Positions 46,701 through 58,700 of a stretch of DNA of 64,000 nt are shown piece after piece. This stretch comes from Liolophura sinensis. Taxonomy: Eukaryota; Mollusca; Polyplacophora; Chitonida; Chitonidae. Both the position numbers and the translations under genes were made by a program. The stretch is taken from positions 30,535,979-30,599,978 of the forward strand of contig NC_088302.1 of the NCBI RefSeq assembly GCF_032854445.1, written 5' to 3'. How positions within the stretch are numbered: the stretch's first letter is position 1; every line of letters begins with the position of its first letter. The notes beneath the pieces are model-generated. The model worked only from the letters and a program-made list of their open reading frames with translations, had not been told where the DNA came from and did not search any database.

Positions 46701-49700
46701 ATCTGATTTGCACATAACGCAAACTAAATATATATATATTTTCTTTTCCCAGGTGTGGACCGTCACCTACGTGATGTCGTACGTGATGAGTTAGCTGCGA
46801 TTGGACGGCCCGGAAATGTAAGACTTTATGACCTTGAATATGGTAGTTCATCGGAAATGTACTCCAGAATTATTGAAGGTAATTGTTTGTTAGGGTCATT
46901 TCAGTGTAAATCATCCCACAACAGTTCGTACATACACCGGCGTTGTATAAAAAAAATATATCCTTCTCTGCTTGTGAACTATACCTCTCAGAGCGAGGAA
47001 TTGCAGAAAAGAACAAAACCGATTGGACCGAATTATTTTAGACCAGCAATACTCCACATTCGGTTGATTGATTGGTTGATTGATTGATCGATCGATTGAT
47101 TGATTGTTAACTGAGTGATACATTGGGGCTTAACACCATACGCAAAAATGTTTCACCTGTAAAAGGAGGCTGATAATGCCAATATGGTGAAAACTGGAGT
47201 GACAAGAGGGTCATAAGTGAACCATGTACTTTTGGCAAGCATCTAACCAACTTTCCCAAGAAAGTCTGCATGTGATGCACGGGTGTGTGACCTGGGGAGC
47301 GAGTACATGCCACATTGAAACTATAAAGTTAAACTAATACGTAGTGTATGACTGATGAGGATCATTTCGAACGTGAGTTAAGTATAACAGTTTGACGTTA
47401 ATCGCTATTTGCACTTTCTGGTAATTATGAGATTCCAGTTTTAAGAATTGATTGAATCTATGCGTCCAAACAGACATTCATCTACCAGCAGTGAACCAAT
47501 AGGGGCGTTTCAGGTCAATACTCCCAAAACGACGTATAACACAAACCAAAAAAGAACTAAGAAAGTATATAAAGTACAAAAGTAAGCCGGAATCATGCAA
47601 AGAGAACCAGTCAACAGTTTTCAGAAAGTTGGAAAGACAAAAGATATGTTTTAGGCGACTGAGTGAAATCAGTATTCCAAACGTGAACCATGAAACCATT
47701 CAGAGTTTCGAACAGGGATTGGGAGGCCAGTTGACCGAATGGTATGACATGCATTACGATCAGGCCCTGGGATCGCTGGTTCGAAGCCTAGAATGGACTC
47801 CGCATGCCAATTTTCATTCCAATACACCGATAATACACGTAATACGTTATGTGTGAAGCTGATTGAGATTGAAGCATGATAACCCCACTATCACACCCGA
47901 CCCCTATTTCAGTTCTAAGACTCCTCCCATAAACAGCCCGTCAGTATTCAAACTTTAACATGATATATATAGTGATGAGCACCATATAGCTGACAAGATA
48001 CAACTAAAATGCTAAACAGCCGGCAGTATCTAACTTTGCTCCGTGGGGCGCCAAGAGCTAGCTTTTACCATAGCGGAAGGGTCATCTGTATGAACGCGTG
48101 GAAGAATTTCCAGACGCCTGTTCTGTGTTATGAAATATGAACTCTAACCGAGGAGGAGCCTGGTTATCTGCTGAGTTCCATGTTGATGTGCTGGCAAGAC
48201 ATCACTAACGCAAAGATTTCCGAAGATGGGTAACCTACTGACCTTGGAAATGCGCAGTTAGCTTCTACCCTGGAACACATGTAGCGGTAATCTTTATAAA
48301 CACATGCAGGAATCTCATATCGAGTGTTTTGTGTTAAAAATTTAAATACCCTCGAGCTACAAGAAGCGTGATTATACCCAAGGCAGTGTGTTTCTGGTCG
48401 ACGTTTTTGGTAATTTAAGACAACACTTAAACGCAAGGATTTCAAGAGGCATCAATCCATACAGGAGAGGTTATTTGGTCCGTTCTGTATTAATAGCTTG
48501 TTGAAACGAGAGGTGTTGAGTCTGACAAACCGTTTTGGTATTTATTCTCTAATCATACTTATGTGGAAAAGAATTGTATGTATATGTCCAATCCTTCTGT
48601 GCCTATGTGAAATAAACGTTCATAATTGTATACATGTGAAAATGTTTTGTACATGTGTGAAAATGTTTTGTACACGTGTGAAAATATTTTGTGCACGTGT
48701 GAAAATTGTTTGTACACATGTGGAAATCTTTTATACGCATGTGTGTGCGAATGAAAATTTATTTATTTTACATATCTATTTGTAACAAAAAAATAGCATA
48801 TAATATAACATATAATGCGAAAATATAAATACCCAAACGGCGTGTAAAATATCTATAGTAGATGGCCAAATTTTTACCATGTGAAAGGTGATGTTGCATT
48901 TGACTTTTTTTAAAGAAATGGAATTTCTGCAAAAAGTGAAATGCACCATCACCTTAAATTCTTCAAAAAAATTACATTCAATTTTTTGTAATAAAAATCA
49001 CCTTCAATCTTTTTCGATAAAAATCGCCTTCCATTATTTTTAATAAAACTCACTATATATATATATTTTTTTTTAAAAAATCACCTTTAATATTTTTTCA
49101 TAAATATTTTGGGGGTATTATATGCATTAATAAAAACTACAGCAGTTGAAATATGAAATCACTTCATACCTTTTTCAATAGATGATTGACCAACCCCGAT
49201 AGCACAATGGGAAGAACGTTCGCTTCGGAGGGCTCTTCAATTTTCGGTCGGGTCACACCTATGGCCTTAAAAAAAGAGGGGCCTCCGTGGCTCAGTCGGT
49301 TAGCGCGCTAGCGCAGCGTAATGACCCAGAAGCCTCTCACCAATGCGGTCGCTGTGAGTTCAAGTCCAGCTCATGCTGGCTTCCTCTCCGGCCGTAAGTG
49401 GGAAGGTCTGCCAGCAACCTGCGGATGGTCGTGGGTTTCCCCCGGGCTCTGCCCGGTTTCCACCCACCATAATGCTGGCCGCCGTCGTATAAGTGAAATA
49501 TTCTTGAGTACGGCGTAAAACATCAATCAAATAAATAAATAAATAAATAAAAAAAGAAGCGTTGTAAGCGTTCAAAATTAAGGGGATAGTGCAACGACTG
49601 GTTGACCCGCATCAGTATAATAGCTCGTGTGAGGCAATTTACTTGCTTTCGGTAAGTCGTCTCAGTGAAGCAGTACTAGATAAAAGAGCGGTGGAAATCC

Positions 49701-52700
49701 CTCCTGCAGCAAGGAGAAAGTTACATACCCTCGAAGGACTCCTTCGTCGTCATATGACTGAAAAATTGTTAAGTACGACGTTAAACCCCAAGTAATCAAT
49801 CATTCACTAACTCGCTGCCTGATTTGATTAATAATACCCATTCCAAAAATCTATTCATCTAATTCAAGTATTTATGCTCAGTCAGTAACACTGTAATATA
49901 TGTAGAGCTGCAATTGTTTACTTGAATACGAAACAGCGTTAGTGAAGTGACGTAAAGAGGGAATTTATTCACACAATGAAAATTTTTAACGGTGTTTTTC
50001 TGATTTCTCTTTCGATAGCCCATTCCCGTTCCATTACGCAACGTCTACATGCTACAATCGGTCGCTTCGACACCGCATTGGCGATGGCATCAGAGAGACT
50101 AGGCATGGCCTACTTGATCATAGACGAGACATCAAATCTGGACTATCCCAACGTCTTCCACATGGGGCCTAGAATGGGCGACGTGTCACAAGCGTTCGCT
50201 GACGTCATCAAGTATTACAAATGGGAGAAAGTTGGGGTGTTTTACGACAACGAATTCGGTATGTTGTCGCATGCTTAACCATAACCTATACTATACATTC
50301 TTCATTAAACGGCTGCTAGTCTACGTCATAAATCCTTTCTTAGACTTCTTGAGCCAATTCCTCGAAACCATTTCTGACTTAAGTCAAAATTTGAAATATG
50401 ATTTTAAAGCTTATTTTTGGGCTTTAGAAATATAAATTTTGTCCGACTCATCTGTGTTAGGCCTATCTTATTAGACGTACGTGTCCAAATTTCAACTTCT
50501 AGCATCAGAAAATAAGGTTCGTAAACTGTGACTTAAGTCAGAAACAGCTTTGTGGAGTCGACCCCAGGGATAATATATGATTGCGTTCTATGTACTAGTT
50601 TATCTGTGACAATTCAAAGGAAGCTTCTTGAAATCCACTCGGTCAGAACATTGCTGTGTGCGCGCATGAAATGAACTTTCTGACATCTGAGCAGTGCGCA
50701 TTGTCATACATATCAACAACTGTGCGCACTGTATAAGCATGTGTACACACTTATTTTGGATAACAAATTCAAAAGTTTGATTTGAGAGTGATGGACGTAT
50801 CGAGTATCAGTTATATCTTCCTGAGTATATAGTTAAAACGACCGTGCATCTCTTTGACATGTAAAATGTCGTTTTCTCCATATTGCATATGTAGGTATAA
50901 TCTTGTCTGTTATATATGCGTATATGTCAGTGTAGAAGTATATTGTTGTCTGTTGAAGAGGCATTACGTTGTATGTTGTACAGGTACGTTCGTTGTTTGT
51001 TGAACAGGCATGTCGTTGTATGTTGTACAGGTACGTCGTTGTTTGTTGAACGGGCATGCCGTTGTATCTTGCAGTTGTTGAACAAGTATGTTGTTACCTT
51101 TTGTACAGGTATGCCGTGTTCTGTTGAACAGGTATGTCGTTGCTGGAGAAGTTGATTGGTCTTAGCGACTTTACGGTGAAAGCCTGGAGAATCTCGGACA
51201 AGACGCGTGAGAGGGAAATACGGGATTTTCTGATACAGATGAGAAAGCTGTGGATACAGAAAGTTGTTCTCTTTTGTTCGCGTTTGAAAATCCAAACCGT
51301 TGTGCACCTGGTGAGCCACCCTTAAACGATGAAGACAAAATCAGTACTATTCGAAGGGCCACTGTGCCATTAACTAACCTTTAGAGTATTTGCTGCACCA
51401 TAAAAAAAATTGAAAATAGGGTAAAATAGGCTAGCTTTTCCAATATCTAACCTATGTAAAGATACGTCACTTTCTTTATAAGATATTTAGATATGTATAT
51501 ATGGAACACATATACATGGTTAATTTCTGTGAAACCATCTTTGATGAAATACCTTAAGATCATTTCAATAAGCTTCAGTAGATAGCTCCAAATAATGTGA
51601 AAAAAATTTGGACAATTTTGGTATCAAAACCTCACCAAAATTCCTTTATGCCATTTCTCGCTGAGAAAAAATATAAAAAGATAATTTAAGATTTGTTTGG
51701 ACACAGCCTTCTGTTTTGCTTTTAATTTGAGGCACAAACTCATATTTACTTCAAAGTTTTTCCGATAAATACAACGGTGCTTATTTCTCCCTACCGCCTA
51801 ACTCCAGATAATTCATGGGTTGCATAGTGTTTATTTCCCGCCATTTTTTTATCTGTAACATCAGTCGTCTGTTTATAAATTACAACCTCATGTACTAGTA
51901 CTGTGATTGTAAGGTATAAACCTTATTGTAATAGGTTTGCCTATATCGTAGGCCCCTACGTTCGAACAGCTTTATTTCTTAATTTGACAGAATCAACAGA
52001 ATTATTGTGTACATGTTGAATATTCAAAAGACGTAATGTCGATGCTTATTCCAATCTCCATTATGCAGGCAAGGAACTTCGCCATGATGACTCCGCCATA
52101 TGAGTGGACATTCTATAACACGGTATGTACAGCTAATACTTTCCACCGCCAGCAATGCAAGGGAGATAATTCACATGGGCACATGGAGCGTTTACCAGTT
52201 TGGCCGATCGATCCCAGCTTATGTTAGATGGAGCATTATGATGAATAATTCACCGTGATAGACCAGGCCTGATGTTCTAGGCCGATTTTGGGTGTCTCTA
52301 GTTTGCACGCTCAAACAAGAAATGATAATAACAAATCTTTCATATATCCAAAATAGGCCTAATTTGGTTTGTTTTGCGTGGAATTGTTTTTGAAAGGTTA
52401 GATCAGGCTCTGATATTTCCACGTAATCGTTGAGGGCCAAAATTATATTGCTTGAACCATTGCATACGTGTGGCTCAGTGCATAGTTTATAGAGTATGTT
52501 GTATGAAAAAAACAATGATGTTCAAAAAAACTTTCGAAGTATTAAAAATAGGGTGCTCGCTCATCTGAAAATGTACTGATTTTTGTCTGCTGTCTCTTCT
52601 ATTTAGGACGGCGAATACTGGAGTACCTTCTCTATATTGGAAGACTTACAAAGTAACGTTACCATTGTGAGCTTTACTGAACTGGAAAAGGTCACGTCTC

Positions 52701-55700
52701 GGTCAAGGCCAATAGCGAGCGTTCTCACAAGGAAATTGGCACGTGACGCGCTCCAGGCCATTCTCATTACAGCAGATAGGGTAGACATGTCGGAGTTGTT
52801 TCAGCCACAGACTTACCGTGACGGGAAACTGCGAGAGACCATTCTAACTGAGCTGCCCAGGGTAAAATATTAAAATATGTTTTATAGAATATGGCTTCAG
52901 ACGTGAGCTTTGTCATACAGAAATACCACAACTTTACTGGATTCCTAAAATGCATAAATCCCTATACAAGGCTCGATTTATTGCAGGTTCAAGAAGCTGT
53001 ACCACCAAACTCTTGTCAACCCTACTTACGAGAGCGTTACAAGAAGTAAAGTCATTTTGGAATAAGTATTGCTGTGCCATAACAAAAAATTCAGGTGTCA
53101 ACTGCATGTGGATCCTTAACAACTCCAAACATCTTACAGAAGAACTCCATGCTCATATGCATATACCGTACAAAGACGTATCCACATGGGATTTCTCTAC
53201 TCTCTATACTACGATTCCTCACAAAGATCTTATTGAAAGATTATCGTCGTTAATTGTCTCGGTATTTACTAAAACTGGTCACCATTACATTAACGTCAGA
53301 AGCAATAAGGCTTTCTTTAGTTCTACTCTTTATAAAGGTTACCACTCATGGGATGTTACAGTATTTATTGAATTACTTGAATTTCTCATTAATAACATCT
53401 ATGTGAAATTCGGAGATACCATTTACCAACAGTGCATAGGTATTCCAATGGGTACCAATTGTGCGCCTCTTTTGGCAGACCTATACCTGTTTTCATATGA
53501 ATACGACGATATGCAGAAATTACTTAAAAGTAATATCTTTAAAGCTCGATCCTTTTCATTTACCAAGCGGTATATTGATGATCTATTGGCGTTAAATAAT
53601 CCCCACATTGCTGAAGAGGTGAAGGAAATCCTTCCGCCTTCATTGGATTTAAAGGAGACAACGGATAGTCCTGATGGTGGGCCCTACATCTTATTTGGAT
53701 CTATATCTGTACAAAGACGGACAAGGTCTCCTTTCACGCCGCCTTTACGACAAAAGGGATAATTTCAATTTTGATGTTGTAAATTATCCTTATTTAGATA
53801 GCAATATACCAAAGGGTCCTGCATATGGCGTATACATAGGCCTATCTCGCCTTGTAGCATTTGTCATATCTTGCGTTAATTGTGATGACTTTAATCTGCG
53901 TCACAAGTTGCTAGTTCAAAAACTAGTTTGTCAAGGATACTCCATCAAACGCCTTCATTCTAAGTTTCTCAAATTTTACAATGAATATAACACTCTCGTT
54001 GGCAGGTATGGACAGAGCGTACAGAATCTCTGGCGATCTGCATTGTGATGAACCACATAGACGGCGCTGTTATCCCTATGTACATGTCTATGACGTACAT
54101 GGTATTTAACAACATAGATGGCGCTGGTTGCCCAGTGTAACCGTCTATCGTGTATGTCATGTGTAACATCATAGATGGCGCCTCTTGTAGCATGAGATCT
54201 TAACATATTAAGGGAAAAGACGTAATCGTCCGTTACTTTTGAATCATAATCTGATCGGTTAGGGTCTGTAACGCTCGTCATTTTCAAACTGTATCTAGTA
54301 TCGTTGTTTTGGAAATGGATCTTGCGATTATCGACTTGGAACGCCCTTTACGGACTACGACTGGTATAGGAATGTCGGATTCGACGCTTATATTGTAAAT
54401 AATGTGGTAGGTTTATGTTTGTATAAACTATAGACTCTTGACACATTTTAAGACTCGTCCGCAAAGAACGGTTTGAAATATCACTTTGTTTCTTTACAAC
54501 ATAAGTTAACCAAAATCTACGATGAATGCTAGACCAAAGACTTCACCTTCGATCCAATATGTGGCCATCACGTAAGCGACATCCAAATGTCGTACTGAAG
54601 GTGGAGTCTTTGGTCTAGGTGAATACAAAATGTTTTCACAAAAAATATATCCTCGCCACGTGCGGCTCAGTCATTTAACGGTTGTTTTGCAAATGTTCCT
54701 GATAATCAACGCAGAATGTTGACCAACTAAATTTTTTGTATCAGATATCAACGTTTTACAATCCTTGTATGGTTGCAGATACAGTTAAATGGGTTGAGTG
54801 GTAATCTACAATTTGACGACAACGGTTTTCGTACTAACGTCACTTTACATGTGTCCCGTATTGCCGAAAACAACTCGGTTACGGTAAGAAATATCTTCGT
54901 GTTACACGTGTTTCGTATATTGCCGAAAACAGTCCAGCTAACTGTAAGAAGTAACGCCACGTTACAGGTTTCTCGTACTTAAGAAACAGTCCAGTAATGG
55001 TAAGAACAAGACTACAGGTATTTTATGGCATAATCAGACATTGCGACATTAAGAGCCGGGGAGCTCTGCTGCGCTGTCCAGTCTTTCAATGTCGCATAAT
55101 CCTGTAGACATTGCCACATAGTGGGAACAGGATGTCGGCTACATCTTCCGTTGGACACTGCGTTTCATGTCTGGGACGAATGTTAGCTTTGGTGATTAAT
55201 CCATTTAACGCCTAGGCATTTTGCGGGAAGGCTGATGTATACTTAGTCAAGTATGAAGTTATTTTAGTCAAGATCTTAAAAATTTTTAAAAATCGGTTTT
55301 ACACCAAACACAAATATATTTCTCAGTGAAACGTACAGTAAACGTACACACAACCAGGGGACGGCCCCCTGGCCTAGAGCTGCGGTAAACATATTTCAAT
55401 GGGTACTTAAAGAAAAACCTTCAGTAACAAATTGAACAATATTTGATCGCACAGGCATGCCTTGTTGGGGCGGTGCGATATTATAGGAAAGTTTATATCT
55501 ATGTTACACTAATCTGAAACCGATCATAATGCATGATCAGCTTGTATTTGGCAAATATTGCATCTAGTTCATTTTACTGATCCCAAATAAAACCTTTTTT
55601 GTCGATATAATAATTGTTTTCTTCCCGCACAGATTGGTCAGTGGGCTTCGGACACCCAGTTCAATGGCAGTAGTTTAGATTTGCAGAAATTACCCAATGG

Positions 55701-58700
55701 ATCTCTAGAATTTCCATTAAAGGGAATATTAGCCGACGTGGTCATGATACTGGTAAGTTATTTATATTTAGACTGTATATTTTACTTCTTTGGAATAATA
55801 TTTTTAAAGTTGACAACATATTTGTTTACAGTATGAACACATGACATGTTTACTGTGTAAATACGTCAGATGTTTATTATACTAAACACATTTACATATA
55901 TATCTCCTTTTGTCCCTTAATGTAAACACAAAGTCATGTTTACTGGACTGCTTTTGTATACTGAAAATATTTATGTAAACACGTTTTACTGTAATAAACA
56001 CATTTCTTTAGTTACTAAACATAACTTTTTTATGAATGAACATAACGACAACTGTACAAAACTGTTGCAGAAATGTGTTTAAAACGAAACACTTATTTTT
56101 AGAGTGTATTTAACCACAAGATATTTGGTTTAAGTTCAATATCGATGCACGGAAATAACGGTAAAAGAACTTATGATATTTCACCTATATATGAAAAATA
56201 TAACATTATTGTTCACCTTCAGGAAGACCCATTCACGCGCCGGAAAAGGGATTACGAGGCAAGATCGGGCAATGATAGATACGAGGGGTTTGCTGTAGAC
56301 TTGCTAAGAGAAATCGCTGACATGTTGGACTTCCGGTATAATATATACCTCGTGAATGATGGGAAATTTGGCTCCAAAAACGAAAAGACTGGCGAGTGGA
56401 ATGGTATCATCGGAGAGCTCCTGGCTGGGGTGAGTTCATTGTGCCCGGAACAGAGGTTTAGGCCAAGCATTGATCCAAGGCGTGTCAAAACACTATATGT
56501 TTCAGTGTGGTAGCACTGGAACAGGCCTAATACCAGACAATTTTTATAACCGAAATAAAGTTAACACTTTGTAGCGTTCAGCCAAAAACAATTATCCAAT
56601 TATACTTGGATGGAGCAGTAAATCCTACGAAAGACCACATCCTGTTTTCAATAATTTTAGCCTGATTACAATTCTATGCGCAAGTTTAAAGTCTACCGTC
56701 TGCAAAATGGCGCCGATCAAGTAATAATTAAGTAAACAGTATCCATTTGCTTCTGATTGTTGTTCATGGTCTAAAAAGTCAAAATGTTTCAAATCACAAA
56801 ATAAACTCTTCCATGTTCGCATGTATACAGTTATGTATTTGGCATCCCTTCAGAACGCCACGATGTCTGTTGCCCCGCTGAGCATCAATTCGGACAGAGA
56901 AGAGGCTGTGGACTTTACCAAACCGTTCATGACCCGTTATATCACTGTTCTGCTGAAAACCTCACTTCCGGAGACCTCGTATTTCGAGTTCTTGTACCCC
57001 TTGTCGGTCAGGGTTTGGATCTGCACCTTCGGGGCCTTCGTCTTGGTCAGTGTCGTGCTCTACCTGCTGGAGAGAATTGGGAACTCTAAATACGGCAAAA
57101 AGAAACAACACATGTCCTTGCGTGAAACATCTTGGTTCATCTTTGGCTCGTTGCTTCAAGGAAACACTGATGATTCCCCAACCACTGTGCCGGGACGGAT
57201 TCTTACCAGTTCTTGGTGGTTTTTTGCCCTTATCCTGATATCTTCCTACACGGCAAATTTAGCAGCATTCCTCACCGTCAAGAAAATCAACACGCCAATA
57301 AAGTCCGTGACAGACTTGGCGCAGCAAACAAAAATAGATTATGGGACGGTCAAAGACAGCGGAGTCATGTCATTTTTCAAAAACACTAATGTGGAACATT
57401 TTGCTAAAATGTGGGCGAAAATGTCGGAGGTGGATCCGGACTCGATGGTGTCGAGCACAGCGGAGGGTTACGCCAAGGTACGTCGGGGGAACTATGCTTT
57501 CTTTTGGGACAGTACAGTAAATAGACACCGAACCACCATCGACTGTGAGTATACTGAGATTGGTCCGCCATTTGACGCCAAAGGGTTCGGAATAGGCGTG
57601 CCTCCTGGCGCCACCTACCGGGAAGAACTGTCGATGGCCATTCTAAGACTGAGTGATACGGGCAAACTGTTCGAGATGGAAAACAAGTGAGTAGGCCTAC
57701 GACTCAGACAACACGTCATATTAACCGTTCGTTGGATTGGTTGATTGAATAATTGATTCATTCATTTGTACTTTTTGCTTATATGTTGGCGGTCGTGTTC
57801 ATGGGAGCGGTTCATTGGATAAAAAGGTATCGGTATTAAAAACACTACGTGGTTTGATATCATCGCACTGAAGGAAGAATACCGAAAACTACAGCGTTAG
57901 TCTTTACTCTTGAAACAGTCACTGTATTTATTTATTTATTTATTTATTTGATTTGTGTTTTACGCCGTACTCAAGACTATTTCACTTATACGACGGCGGC
58001 CAGCATTATGGTGGGAGGAAACCGGGCAGAGCCCGAGGGAAACCCACGACCATCCACAGGTTGCTTGCAGACCTTCCCTCCGGCGGCCGGACAGGAAGCC
58101 AGCATGAGCTGAACTTGAATCCACATCAGCCGCATTGGTGAAAGGCTGCGGCGCACAGGGCGTGCTAACCTTCTTGGCCACGAAGGCCCCCAGTCACTAT
58201 AATGGCATTTGGAACGAAATAACAGTAAAATGGCCAGCGTGAATTTTGACCATAACAAACCACACACATGTGATTTTAAGGAGTGAAATCCACACCAATA
58301 TCCAAAATAATGTGGTTATCATATTGTAGAGCAGGTCATTTATCCTTCAATGACATTATCACATGACACGTTTCGTCTTTACAAGTGGGTGATACCTGAA
58401 TGTGCTTCCCGTGTACAGTTCTTGATGCATATGCACCTGTACTGGAGGGCACTATAGGTTGGTACTTCATCTGTCAGTCTGTCAAGAATCACCTCTTTGA
58501 CAGTTTACTGCATTTCTCTTGCAGAGTAGTTTTAAAAAAAAAGAGTAAAATAAAGCAATCTGACAAAATGTTTTGAAAACGTGTGATATTTATTTTTCGA
58601 ACCAGTTAAAACCAATGAAGACATATTTGTTAATCTTATAGAATTTATTTATTTAAACGAAGTTGTCAAAAAATTTTCACGTACACAACTGAGGTCAGGT

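Larger units (their letters stand above)
40715..46752. other. iGluR-2 intron 1 (6 kb)
   Basis: Holds a 26-bp tandem repeat, an RT-element fragment and a SINE tail (listed separately). The remainder (42.5-45.1 kb, 45.3-46.7 kb) is AT-rich with no recognised gene. A (TGTC)n-rich patch at 46355-46440 gives spurious Cys/Val open frames. Confidence 0.55.
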
